Part shown: piece after piece, positions 7,559 to 17,600 of the stretch
Layout: each line of letters opens with the position of its first letter
Numbering within the stretch: position 1 is the first letter of the stretch
Assembly (NCBI GenBank): GCA_014695295.1
Contig: JACJNY010000059.1
Location: 1 to 64,000 of the forward strand
From: Microcoleus sp. FACHB-61
GTDB lineage: Bacteria; Cyanobacteriota; Cyanobacteriia; Cyanobacteriales; Microcoleaceae
Direction: 5' to 3'
Length of the DNA stretch: 64,000 bases
Translations under genes and position numbers: made by a program
Notes under the pieces: generated by a model
Database searches by the model: none
What the model was told of the DNA's origin: nothing
What the model saw: the letters and a program-made list of their open reading frames with translations, nothing else

Positions 7559-10081
7559 CTACCACTGCGGCTCAGAAGCCATCAAAGCAGTCGCAGCCTC
7601 GCTCGGTAAGGGCTTAGCAAAAAAATAACCCTGACCGTATTCGCAGCCGATCGCCCTCAACCTAGCTAATTGTGCCGCCGTCTCCACACCCTCAGCAATC
7701 ACATCCATACCCAAAGCGTGAGCCAGCGCCACAATCGTCCGCACGATCGCCACATTCTCCCCCTCACTTTCGATCTCCATCCGCCCCACAAACGACTTAT
7801 CAACCTTCAAAGTATCCGTAGGAAAACGACTCAAATAACTCAACGACGAATAACCCGTGCCAAAATCATCAATTCCCAATTTGACATTTAACGCTTTCAT
7901 CTGCTTCAAAACCGCGATCGCCGACTCCACATCATCCATCACCACACTCTCAGTAATCTCCAACTTCAAACTCTCCGGACTCAAACCAGTTGTTTCCAAA
8001 ATCACCTGAATGCGATCGACCAAATCCGGCTGGGCAAACTGCTTTCCCGACAAATTTACACTCATAATCAAAGGTTGATCGAAATCAAACATTCCCTCCC
8101 AAAGCCCCAACTGCCGGCAAGCCTCCTCCAACACCCACTCACCCAGCGGCACAATTGCCCCCGTTTCCTCAGCCACCGGAATAAACTTCACGGGCGGAAT
8201 CAAACCCCGCAGCGGGTGTTGCCAACGCACCAAAGCCTCAAACCCAATAATCCTCCCGCTTGCCAAAGATACAAACGGTTGGTAGTGCAGCAAAAACTCT
8301 TGACGCTTGAGGGCCATCCGCAAATCCGTCTCCAACTGCAACCTCTCCACAGCCAAAGCGTGCATCGAAGCATTAAACACCTGATACCTTCCCGTTCCCA
8401 AAGCCTTCGCCCGGTACATCGCCGTGTGGGCGTCCCGCAGCAAGTGTTCCGGCTGTTCCCTGACAGTAGCACCGGGTTCGCCCCCCAGCGCAATCCCGAT
8501 GCTCGCCGTCACAAACACCTCCTGCCCCTTCAACTCAAAAGGCACAATTAAAGCTTGGTGAATGCGAGCGGCCAAATCCACCGCACTGCCAACATCAACA
8601 TTCCTCACCAAAATCGCAAAATCGTCACCCCCCACCCGCGCCACAGTATCCCCGGAGCCAATAATCTCCCTCAACCGCTGCACCACCGACATCAGCAGTT
8701 CGTCCCCCGCCAAATGACCCAAAGAATCATTAATCACCTTAAACCTGTCTAAATCCAGAAACAGCACCGCAAATAGATAGCTGCGGCGGCCCCTAGTATT
8801 GGCGATCGCCCGCCCCAGGCAATCCACGAACAAATCCCGGTTGGGCAAACCCGTCAGAGAATCGTGAAAAGCATCGTAAAGCTTCCTGTAAGCGCTGACG
8901 CCCACACCAGTCACCACCAAACCCAAAGCCGGCGACACCAGCGGCACCCACCCACCCCCAGTAAAAATCCCAAAACTAATCCCCAGCAGACCCATCAACG
9001 CTACACCCCCAACCAATCCCGCCCTCGCAGGGTGCTGAATCCGCCAAGCCACAACCCCGCCAACCATCGCCCAAGCACCGTTCCACAAAATTTCCGCCCA
9101 TTCCGGCCACACCCAAAACAGCAATCGCCCATCCAAAACCGCACTCAATATTTGGCTCAGCATTTGCGCGTGCACCAGCACCCCCGGCATTTTCGGACTT
9201 TGCTTTTTAACCGGGCTGTAGGGCGTCAAAAACAAATCTCTGGTACTCGGTGCAGTCGTCCCGATCAACACAATCTTGCCCTTAACCCAGCTTGGGTCAA
9301 TTTCCCCCTTCAATACCTGTCGGATACTGACTTGTCGCGCCACCTGGTTCGCAGACCGGTATTTCAGGAGAATTTGGTAGCCTCTGGCGTCAATATTTGC
9401 ATAGCCGCCGCTGTCAGAAGTTAAAGGCACAAATTCTGCCTTTCCCCAGTTGATTTGGTGGGGATGAACAGGGCTATTTTCCTGCTGCACTCTGTCTTTG
9501 AGATACAGCAAAGCCACTTGCAAAGAAAACGAGAAAGCAGTATTCTTCTCTGCTTGGGAGACTGAAAGCAAATGGCGGCGCACAACGCCGTCAGCATCCA
9601 GCATGAAGTCGTTAAAACCCACCCGATGGGGCGGTATCCCCGGAGGCGCAGGCACTCCCGGACTATCTGAATCGCTCAATTTGTTGATCGCCACCACATT
9701 CGGTGCTTTCAGCGCGGTCAGCAATTCTTGGTGTCCCGGTGCTTGAGGCAAATCCCGGTACAAGTCCAAACCGATGACTTTTGGCTGATACTTTTGCAGT
9801 TTTGTCAAGGTTTGAGCGATCGTCTTGTCGGAAATCGGAAATCTCCCCAAAGCTTGAATATCGGCCTCAGAAATTGCCACTACCAGCAGCCGCGGATCGG
9901 GGCCGGAATCTGGCTGCAAGCGCACTAACGAGTCAAAACTCCCCAACTCCCAGCTTTGCAGGCCTCCCAACTGCCGAACTCCCATATTCAGCAGCGTTAC
10001 AGTCGCGCCAACAAGCATTGCAGGCAAAATCTTGACCCGTCGGTTTTGAGAACTGAGGTCGAAGCCAGTTGCGACAGACAT
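7559..10081 (-). CDS. CHASE2-GGDEF-EAL cyclic-di-GMP protein
   Basis: An 840-residue membrane protein read from the ATG at 10081; the frame extends to a TTG at 10153, which looks less likely. It has an N-terminal helix, an extracytoplasmic CHASE2 sensor (about residues 45-310), a cluster of three membrane helices (about 330-410), a GGDEF domain (about 415-580) and an EAL domain (about 600-835). The EAL site is intact (EALVRW, ITESVV, DDFGTGYSSL, AEGVET), so c-di-GMP phosphodiesterase activity is likely. The cyclase signature reads GGDDF, not GGDEF/GGEEF, so cyclase activity may be reduced or lost. The ligand is unknown. Confidence 0.93.
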   Translation of the reverse strand: MSVATGFDLSSQNRRVKILPAMLVGATVTLLNMGVRQLGGLQSWELGSFDSLVRLQPDSGPDPRLLVVAISEADIQALGRFPISDKTIAQTLTKLQKYQPKVIGLDLYRDLPQAPGHQELLTALKAPNVVAINKLSDSDSPGVPAPPGIPPHRVGFNDFMLDADGVVRRHLLSVSQAEKNTAFSFSLQVALLYLKDRVQQENSPVHPHQINWGKAEFVPLTSDSGGYANIDARGYQILLKYRSANQVARQVSIRQVLKGEIDPSWVKGKIVLIGTTAPSTRDLFLTPYSPVKKQSPKMPGVLVHAQMLSQILSAVLDGRLLFWVWPEWAEILWNGAWAMVGGVVAWRIQHPARAGLVGGVALMGLLGISFGIFTGGGWVPLVSPALGLVVTGVGVSAYRKLYDAFHDSLTGLPNRDLFVDCLGRAIANTRGRRSYLFAVLFLDLDRFKVINDSLGHLAGDELLMSVVQRLREIIGSGDTVARVGGDDFAILVRNVDVGSAVDLAARIHQALIVPFELKGQEVFVTASIGIALGGEPGATVREQPEHLLRDAHTAMYRAKALGTGRYQVFNASMHALAVERLQLETDLRMALKRQEFLLHYQPFVSLASGRIIGFEALVRWQHPLRGLIPPVKFIPVAEETGAIVPLGEWVLEEACRQLGLWEGMFDFDQPLIMSVNLSGKQFAQPDLVDRIQVILETTGLSPESLKLEITESVVMDDVESAIAVLKQMKALNVKLGIDDFGTGYSSLSYLSRFPTDTLKVDKSFVGRMEIESEGENVAIVRTIVALAHALGMDVIAEGVETAAQLARLRAIGCEYGQGYFFAKPLPSEAATALMASEPQW

Positions 10082-10383
10082 TACATATCGAAGATTTCTA
10101 GAGAATTTGGCAGTCACAGAAAAAATATGTCGGTGCAAATTCGCTTTGCACAAGTCTGTTCTTACAGAATTGAGCTTAATATGAGATTGAATGTAATTTT
10201 TTCAGAACTTGTGCCGCAACCGAGTTTCTTTAAGCTAATTACTCGATTTGGCAAAGTATTTCTCGGATGGGAACCGGGTTTCTGAAGATTTGCCGACAAA
10301 TCCTGTCTTTTATTCCTTGTTTACCCAAATTCCCACAAGCGTTAAAATTTAGTCGATCGAACTTTCAGGATATTTTTGAGATT

Positions 10384-11211
10384 ATGGCGAATCAACTTCC
10401 GATTCCGGTGATTGTTAACGGTGCTGCAGGCAAAATGGGCCGCGAAGTAATTAAGGCGATCGCCCATGCTAGTGACATGACCTTATTTGGGGCTGTAGAC
10501 CGCTCTCCTGAGTGCCTCAACGGCGATGCCGGGGAATTAGCCGGATGCGGCCCGTTAGAAGTTCCCATCACTGACGACTTGCAAGGAATGCTGGTATTAG
10601 CAGCTCAAGAAAAGCAGTTAGGGGTGATGGTAGATTTTACGCACCCGAAGTCGGTTTATGAAAACGTGCGATCGGCAATAGCTTACGGGATTCGCCCAGT
10701 AGTGGGCACTACCGGATTGAGCAGCAAGCAAATTGAAAACTTAGCTGAATTCGCTGATAAAGCGAGCACCGGCTGTTTGATTATACCCAATTTCTCGATC
10801 GGCATGGTTTTGCTCCAACAAGCCGCCGTCACGGCATCTCAGTATTTTGAACACGTAGAAATTATCGAGCTCCACCACAATCAAAAAGCCGACGCTCCCA
10901 GCGGCACAGCGATTCAAACTGCCCAAATGTTAGCAGAAATGGGAAAAACTTTCAATCTGCCAGAAGTTGAGGAAAGCGAAAAATTAGCCGGAGCTCGGGG
11001 CTCACTGGCTGATGAAGGGATTCGGATTCACAGCATCCGTTTACCCGGTTTAATTGCCCACCAAGAGGTAATTTTTGGCGGCGCCGGTCAAGTTTATACT
11101 TTACGACACGATACGAGCGATCGAGCTTGTTATATGCCCGGAGTGTTGCTGTCTATACGCAAAGTGATCGAATTAAGCTCGCTCGTTTACGGCCTGGAAA
11201 AGATCTTGTAG
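10384..11211 (+). CDS. dapB: 4-hydroxy-tetrahydrodipicolinate reductase DapB
   Basis: A 275-residue enzyme of the diaminopimelate/lysine pathway that reduces HTPA to tetrahydrodipicolinate with NAD(P)H. The chosen start is the ATG at 10384 ([19 protein letters not shown]); the 39 codons upstream look like intergenic DNA. The dinucleotide-binding loop GAAGKMGRE and the catalytic/substrate signature [15 protein letters not shown] are both present. The product supports lysine and peptidoglycan synthesis. Confidence 0.96.
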   Translation: MANQLPIPVIVNGAAGKMGREVIKAIAHASDMTLFGAVDRSPECLNGDAGELAGCGPLEVPITDDLQGMLVLAAQEKQLGVMVDFTHPKSVYENVRSAIAYGIRPVVGTTGLSSKQIENLAEFADKASTGCLIIPNFSIGMVLLQQAAVTASQYFEHVEIIELHHNQKADAPSGTAIQTAQMLAEMGKTFNLPEVEESEKLAGARGSLADEGIRIHSIRLPGLIAHQEVIFGGAGQVYTLRHDTSDRACYMPGVLLSIRKVIELSSLVYGLEKIL

Positions 11212-11242
11212 TCATTAGTCATTAGTCATTAGTCATTAGTCA
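11211..11242. repeat. GTCATTA heptad tandem repeat
   Basis: Four to five copies of GTCATTA directly follow the dapB stop. The same heptad recurs near 13206. Confidence 0.85.
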
Positions 11243-11392
11243 GCAGTTATGGGTAATATGGAATTAATCTGACTTCTAACTTATGATTCCTGGCTTCAAA
11301 ATCAATCCGTTAAATCCGTTAAAAGTCTTATATAATTCGTTGCCGAACAGACATCCGTTGCATCCGTTACAAAATCTGTTGCCGAACTTCCT

Positions 11393-12106
11393 ATGCTAAT
11401 TCCCTTAACCCGCGAAACCTTTCAAGAACTAATTCCCGCCGTCGCCACGGGAGCGCAATACAAATATATCTGGGGAAAACCGCCAGATTTTTTGAGGCGA
11501 ATGTTAATCTCTGCCGTCATCGTAGTTTTCCTATTGGTAGTCTACAACTTTGCAGGTTCCGATGTCGGGCCGCTAGTTTTAATCACCGGATTGATAGCTG
11601 GTTTGTACTGGCTGTGGGGGCCGATTTTGTGGGCTAGTTTGCGGAATGCAGAATGCCGCAAATATCAATACTGCGGTTTTTGGCAAGGACGAGTTTTGGA
11701 TATTTATATCACAGATGAAGTCACAAGCCAAGAAGAAACAGTCAATAAAAAAGGACAACTCGTAATAGTTGACAACCTAGAACCGCGCATCAACTTAGAA
11801 GTTGGCGACAAAACCGGATTTACCACTACACTTCGAGCTCCCTTGCGGAAAGAACACCAAGGAATTGTCCCCGGCCAAGCTGCTTTAATGTTAATCATGT
11901 CAAATCAAGAAGATTTGAGCACGATTACCAAAGTTTCAGATATTTATATTCCCAGCCGCGACGTGTGGGTGAGCGACTATCCTTATTTACGCAGAGATTT
12001 GTTTGTCGAGGTGAGCCAGCAGATCAAAAAAGGTAGACAGAAAAAAGGGCGTGATGGTGCTAATCAAAGGAGAGAGGTAAAAAGGCGATCGCCCGCTGAT
12101 TATTAA
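11393..12106 (+). CDS. Conserved cyanobacterial membrane protein, unknown function
   Basis: A 237-residue protein with two adjacent membrane helices at about residues 35-55 and 60-82 (MLISAVIVVFLLVVYNFAGS, LITGLIAGLYWLWGPILWAS). A cytoplasmic domain follows (FWQGRVLDIYITDEV, IPSRDVWVSDYPYLRRD) and then a basic, disordered tail (about 210-237). I recognise the type as a conserved cyanobacterial protein that databases sometimes label as a phosphate transporter permease, but I see no transporter motif. It may be a thylakoid or plasma-membrane protein. Confidence 0.75.
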   Translation: MLIPLTRETFQELIPAVATGAQYKYIWGKPPDFLRRMLISAVIVVFLLVVYNFAGSDVGPLVLITGLIAGLYWLWGPILWASLRNAECRKYQYCGFWQGRVLDIYITDEVTSQEETVNKKGQLVIVDNLEPRINLEVGDKTGFTTTLRAPLRKEHQGIVPGQAALMLIMSNQEDLSTITKVSDIYIPSRDVWVSDYPYLRRDLFVEVSQQIKKGRQKKGRDGANQRREVKRRSPADY

Positions 12107-12173
12107 TATTGATAATAGCGACAAATTTTAAGAGCTATCGCCGGTTAAAATTAGGACAAAATTCACAAGATAG

Positions 12174-12360
12174 CGGCTAACGTCTACGGTTTTTCAGGTT
12201 AGTTCCTACAGTTTCATCTTTTTTAGTTCGGAGCAAGGCGCACCCGCCCACATTCCTGTTAAGCGAGATCGACAACTTGCCAAAAATTGGCTTAATCCTG
12301 TATTTCTACCAAAAAATCGCGGCTTCAAAGAAGATGAATTATCCCAAATCCGGCTTTAAT
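12174..12360 (+). pseudogene. DUF4160 gene remnant
   Basis: An open stretch without a start codon encodes TVFQVSSYSFIFFSSEQGAP, then AHIPVKRDRQLAKNWLNPV and NRGFKEDELSQIRL before a TAA. This matches the DUF4160 core, where the family has a HIH motif; here it reads HIP. DUF4160 proteins are usually toxin-antitoxin-like partners of DUF2442 proteins, and no partner is visible. The remaining part of the 12107-12528 gap holds only a dispersed repeat. Confidence 0.65.
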
Positions 12361-12466
12361 ACCCCCTTTATTTTTTAGTCTCTTAGAGATGGAGGCAAGG
12401 CAAGTCTAGGATCGGTTTCAACCGCCGAGTCTTACAAAGGGGATGTCTAACCCGAATTTAGTATTA

Positions 12467-12520
12467 GTTCAAGCTCTCAGATTCATCTGTGGAGTCAATC
12501 TAAAATCTAAAATCGACTGA
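12467..12520 (-). repeat. Partial copy of the dispersed ACTCCACAGATGAATCTG repeat
   Basis: The minus strand reads ACTCCACAGATGAATCTGAG followed by AGCTTGAAC, preceded by a TCGATTTTAGATTTTAGATT stretch. It matches the left half of the copies at 23643-23750 and 63632-63730. Confidence 0.75.
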
Positions 12521-12528
12521 CTTCTCGA

Positions 12529-13152
12529 TCAACTGTTTCCCTCTTGGCCGTAAGCCTGCCAAGCCAAATCGACAAGCCCGTTAACAATAGCCACAGCCAC
12601 CACCGCAGAGCCCTTGCGGCCCTCAATCCGAATGTGAGGAACCATCGAATCGTGCAGCCGCGACTTAGCCACGTCAACCCCCACAAACCCAGAAGGAGTC
12701 CCAATCACCAAAGCCGGTCGAATTTCCTCAGATTCAATCAAATCTACGATCGCCGACAAAGCAGTTTGAGCCTGGCCGACCACAAAAATCCCTTCAGGAT
12801 AGCGTCTTGCCAAAGTTTCAATCCCCCAAGCCGCCCGCGTCCTTTCCCTTTGGGGGCGTGTCAAAGCCTCCATCGAACAGTAAACCGGATTCGCAAAGGT
12901 ACTTTGGATCAGGGGCGTAATGCCCACCTGCACCATCGGCACATCTACCACGATCGTAGTGCGAGCAGCCAAAGCAGCCGCCCCGGCTTGCAAAGCCTGA
13001 TCGGAAAAACTAATTAAAGACTTGTACTCAAAATCAGCAGTCGCATAAATCACACGGCGGACTATTTCGTACTCCGCCGCTGAAAAACCGTGGTCGCCAA
13101 TTTCGTTATCGATTAATCCCAGACTCTGGGCATCGCTTACGTGCCATTCCAT
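12529..13152 (-). CDS. cobH: Precorrin-8X methylmutase CobH/CbiC
   Basis: A 207-residue enzyme that moves the C-11 methyl group to C-12 to give hydrogenobyrinic or cobyrinic acid in corrin (B12) synthesis. Recognisable family segments are YEIVRRVIYATADFEYKSL, VVDVPMVQVGI and VIGTPSGFVGVDVAKSRL. Length is normal. In cyanobacteria the name CbiC is equally used. No other corrin gene is nearby. Confidence 0.93.
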   Translation of the reverse strand: MEWHVSDAQSLGLIDNEIGDHGFSAAEYEIVRRVIYATADFEYKSLISFSDQALQAGAAALAARTTIVVDVPMVQVGITPLIQSTFANPVYCSMEALTRPQRERTRAAWGIETLARRYPEGIFVVGQAQTALSAIVDLIESEEIRPALVIGTPSGFVGVDVAKSRLHDSMVPHIRIEGRKGSAVVAVAIVNGLVDLAWQAYGQEGNS

Positions 13153-13287
13153 TTGTTGGATAGCTGTCGCCTGTGAGTTGTCAGGTATCAGCTTACCAGC
13201 TTTTAGTGATTAGTCATTAGTCATTAGTTATTAGTTATTTGTTAGGAGCAGGTTTTTGAGCCATTTGGGCCGCCAACAAATAATCTC

Positions 13288-13551
13288 AAGACTTGCCCGC
13301 AGGGCCCATCACCTTGGTTTTTTCATAGGAATACTTCGTTACAGCCAGCCGAAAAGGTGAAAAACCCCGTTTCTTAAGACTTGCGCGCGGGGCCCATCAC
13401 CTTGGTTTTTTCATAGCAATACTTCGTTACAGCCAGCCGAAAAGGTGAAAAACCCCGTTTCTTAAGACTTGCGCGCGGGGCCCATCACCTTGTTTTTTTC
13501 ATAGCAATACTTCGTTACAGCCAGCAAAACAGGTGAAGAACCCGGTTTCTA
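13288..13551. repeat. Three tandem copies of an 88-bp repeat
   Basis: Units begin with AAGACTTG at 13288, 13376 and 13464, an exact 88-bp period. Each contains GGGCCCATCACCTTG, ACTTCGTTACAGCCAGC and a CCCCGTTTCTTAAG-type junction. The third copy has the most changes. The gap around the array (13153-13660) contains no gene that I can support. Confidence 0.95.
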
Positions 13552-13660
13552 AGAGTCGCAGCGCGTCCAAGACTGAACCTGAAAACGAGACGATCGCACT
13601 GCTCTCTCGGCACCCAACGCCCCGCGTCAGGGTCGATCGCTCTTGGGGACAATCGCACTG

Positions 13661-14467
13661 CTAAGTTTCCGACGACGGAGAAGATTTGCCCAGCACCGGA
13701 GTCAGGAATGCCACCAAAGCTCCGATCGCAAAACCGGCCACATTCCGAACCACAGGCAACCAGTCAGAAGTCCGAGTCACCACCGGCCCAAGTCCGAAAG
13801 CGAAAAACAGAATGCCCCACAGCGGCGAAAAAATCAGCGCCCACTGCCAAGCCACAATCTGTCCCGGCTTCCGAGGCTGAGCCGCAAACCCGCAGATGAC
13901 GCCGCCAACCACCGACGTAATTAAAGTCAGAACCCACTGTTCCCTCGGCAAACCCGGAACCACGCGGCACCCGCCCTGACGCAAACAGCCTTCTATCGAC
14001 TCCAAAGATTCAATAATCGCTCGATCTTCGCCATTGTCCCGCACAAAAAATTGATTACCGTAGCGGGTTTGCAGTTCCACCCAAAAAGTTCGCGGCAGCA
14101 GCGGATACAGCGAGTCGCCCACATTAAAATTGAGCAAATTGCCCCCTCGGGGGTCAGCAACTAGCAACACACTCTTGTTATCTAGCCCCCAATAACTTTT
14201 GACAGCTAAACCGGGCGTGCGATCGTACTGAGTCAGCACTCGCAGTTTCCAGCCGGTTTCGGCTTCAAAGGCGTTTAAATTTTTTGCCAAACTCTCTTCT
14301 TCAATATCAGTGAGGGCTTTAGCTAAATCAATGATCGGCGTCTGAGTAGACGGCAACAAATCGGGATTGTTGAAAGCGTGAGCTGCTGGTGCGATCGTCC
14401 ACACCGACAAAGCCAGAAAAAATGCGGCAGCAAAGGCTAGAAATTTTCGCGGGAAAAGCTGTGACAT
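13661..14467 (-). CDS. TPM-domain protein, Psb32-like
   Basis: A 268-residue protein with an N-terminal signal peptide (about residues 1-31, cleavage near APAAHA), a TPM domain (about 40-160) and a hydrophobic C-terminal half with about three membrane helices (178-198, 208-232, 240-262). TPM proteins of cyanobacteria and plants (Psb32/TLP18.3) help photosystem II repair in the thylakoid lumen. A lumenal TPM domain anchored by C-terminal helices fits that family. The exact ortholog is not certain. Confidence 0.75.
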   Translation of the reverse strand: MSQLFPRKFLAFAAAFFLALSVWTIAPAAHAFNNPDLLPSTQTPIIDLAKALTDIEEESLAKNLNAFEAETGWKLRVLTQYDRTPGLAVKSYWGLDNKSVLLVADPRGGNLLNFNVGDSLYPLLPRTFWVELQTRYGNQFFVRDNGEDRAIIESLESIEGCLRQGGCRVVPGLPREQWVLTLITSVVGGVICGFAAQPRKPGQIVAWQWALIFSPLWGILFFAFGLGPVVTRTSDWLPVVRNVAGFAIGALVAFLTPVLGKSSPSSET

Positions 14468-14651
14468 AGGAACTTATAATCCGGGGCTTAATTGTGAATG
14501 CTAGCTGGCGGTCTTAACCAGAGGATAAGAGAAAACTCATATTTCTTTACAATTATTTACTTTACAGGAAGCGGAGAGCAAGCGGAAGAGTTCGGGCAAG
14601 GAAAGTTTTGAACAGTCAACCGTCAACAGTCAACCGTCAACAGTCAAATGA

Positions 14652-17600
14652 CTAAAATTGAGGTTTTGCCCCAACCCCCTCACAGAGACGGCGATCGCGA
14701 TCGCTCACATTAGGATTAGTTCTCAGATAATCCCCCACCCAGTCGCAGCCCCTCACCAGCAAATCGTCAAGATCCAAATTCCACAAAATCACCCGATTAT
14801 CCCGGCCAGCAGAAGCCAGAACCTTCCCATCCGGGCTAAAACTCACGCTCATCACGCTATCCTTGTGACCCGTCAAAGTTTTTAGCAAAGTCCCGCTGCG
14901 ACTCCACAGTTTCACCTTATGATCGTAACTACCCGAAGCAACTAACAAACCATCCGGGCTAAAACCAACGCTAGTCACGCTGTCGCTAGAACCCTTAAGC
15001 AGCGTCGCCACCAAAGTCCCGTCCACCTTCCACAATTTCACCGAATTGTCGTAACCCGCCGAAGCCAGCATTTTGCCGTCAGGGCTAAAAGCAACCCCCA
15101 ACACAAAACTGTTGTGAGCCCCTTCAAAAGTTCTCAGCAAACGACCGTCCCGATTCCAGAGTTTGACACTACCGTCATCGCTTGCAGAAGCCAGCATCGA
15201 GCCGTCGGGACTGAAAGTCACCCCAGTCACCCAGCCTTGGTGTCCCGTCAAAGTCTTAATCAACCTGCCGTTTCTCGTCCACAGTTTCACAGTCTTGTCC
15301 TTACTCGCCGAAGCGAGAATCTCGCTGTCGGGGCTAAAACTCACGCTCATCACGCTGTCGGCGTGGCCGTCGAGAGTCAACAGCACAGAAGGCGAACACG
15401 GGAACAGGGGAGCCGAAGGGCAAGGCAGAATATTATTCATGCCATCTTCTTTCAAACTCCAGACTTTCACCGTTTTGTCGTAACTCCCAGAAGCAATTAG
15501 CTCGCCATCGGGGCTGAAACTGACGCTGGCGACTCTCTGAGTGTGTCCTTCCAAGGTTTCCAGCAAAACTCCCGTGCGGCTCCAGAGTTTGATAGTTTTG
15601 TCCGTAGAAGCAGAAGCCAGCCTTTGGCCGTCGGGGCTGAAAGTAACGCTTTGCACCCGGTTTTGGTGTCCGTCGAGGGTTTTGAGCGGCACGTCATCGA
15701 GCCGCCACAGCCTGACAGTTTTGTCAAAACTTGCCGAAGCTAGGGTTTTACCTTCCGGGCTAAAACTCACCTGAGTAACTCGATCGGCGTGTCCCTCAAA
15801 AGTTCTCAGCAAGCGAGTCTCCGGTTTAATGTTGCTAGCATCGGTTGGGCGTTTGTCGCCAACACCAGCCAGACTCCAGAGTTTGACATTCCCGTCTGCA
15901 CCTCCTGAAGCAAGTGTTTGACCGTCGGGAGAGAAACTGACACCAAATACCCACTTGTTGTGTCCCCGCAAAGTTGTTAGCAGTTCGCCGTTATTTGCCC
16001 GTGTTGAATTTTGTGTTTCTGGGTGTTTTAGTGCAGCGATGCTCCAAATTTTCACCGTTCTGTCTTCACCGGCACTGGCGAGCGTTTCACCGTCGGGGGA
16101 GAAACTGACGGCGTAAATTTTCGAGGGTTGTCTGTTTTCGCTGTGCCACAAATTACCGATTAACTTGCCGTCAGAACTCCACAGTTTCACGCTACCGTCA
16201 TCGCTCGCCACAGCGATTATTTTGCCGTCGCGGCTGAAGCTGAGCCAATTTACGGGAGCAAATTGTTCGATCGTCCGCAGCAGCGTGCCGTCGGTTTTCC
16301 AAAGTTTGATAGTTTTGTCTGTAGATGCACTGGCGATCGTTTGACCGTCAGGGCTAAAAGCAACGCTGGTAACGCTATTAGTATGCCCTTTGAAAGTTGC
16401 CAGCAAACTGCCGTCAGTTTGCCAAATTTTGACAGTTTTATCTAAACTTGCCGAAGCTATGGTTTTGTTGTCGGGACTGAACGCGACACAGGAGACGCTG
16501 TTAGTGTGACCTTTGAAAGTTGTCAGCAAACTGCCGTCGCGCCGCCAAAGTTTGACAGTTTTATCTACACTGGAAGAAGCTATTGTTTCGCCGTCTGGAC
16601 TGAAACTGAGACCCCAAACTACATCGCCGTGTCCCTCCAAGCGGTTGCGTTCTTTGACTCCATAAACTGCCTGCTGGAGGGCGGCAGAAATCAGAATTTC
16701 GGTGTCTTTGAGAGTATACATTTGTTGGGAGTGTTCGAGCTGTCTCCACTTTTTACCAGCTCTCAAACTTTCCATCATGGCGTCAAATTTGTTATTCGAG
16801 AAATAAAGTGCTTCAGAAGCTGCTGTAAGGGTACTAATTTCGGCTCGCTGAGTTTGAGCGACAGCGAGCTGTTTTTGACCCACGGCCCGCCACCAAAAGT
16901 TTACGGCGGCGAGGGTGGAACTGGTTAGCAGCATAACGCCGATCACTGCTAATCCCAGCAGTTGTTTGAGAAAAGTATTGGCTCGGTAGAGCTGTGCTTG
17001 ACTCATGTTTTTGTCGGCTTCTGCTTTGTGCAGTCTGGCTTCTAAGCCGAATCTTTGGCGGATCGGTCGCACTAAATAGTCGTGTACCAATTGATAGCGG
17101 TCTTCTGGCGCTTCCCGCAGCAGAAATAGCAAACCGTGACCGACTAAAATGTCTAAAATTAAGTCGAGGTTGTCAGTTTTCTTTTGTCGGCTTTCTGGGT
17201 CTTTTGCGAACTGTCGCTGTAGGGAAATTCTGCCGATGCTGCCGATCGCCGATAATTCGGTTTCGCGGGCATCTGCTGGCTGCTGGCCTGTAACTAACGA
17301 GAGTTCGTGTTTGGTTTTTATCAGCCGAACGCCTCTTTCATCTGTCAGGGAAAACAAGATTTTCCAAGCTGCGTCTTCGTTAACCAGGCCGCAGTCAGAG
17401 ATGACTCTTTCGAGCGATCGCTTCACTAATTCCGCTTTGGGATTGTCCCCCAATTGCTGGTATTGCGCTAGACTGGTAATACCTTCTTCTTGCAGTTGCG
17501 CTCCCACTACCTGCAATTCGATCGGTCGCACTTCTTGCAGTTCGTCTGCTAAATCTTCGACGAAGGCCTCGATTAATGCCGGCTCTAAATAAAATTCCGC

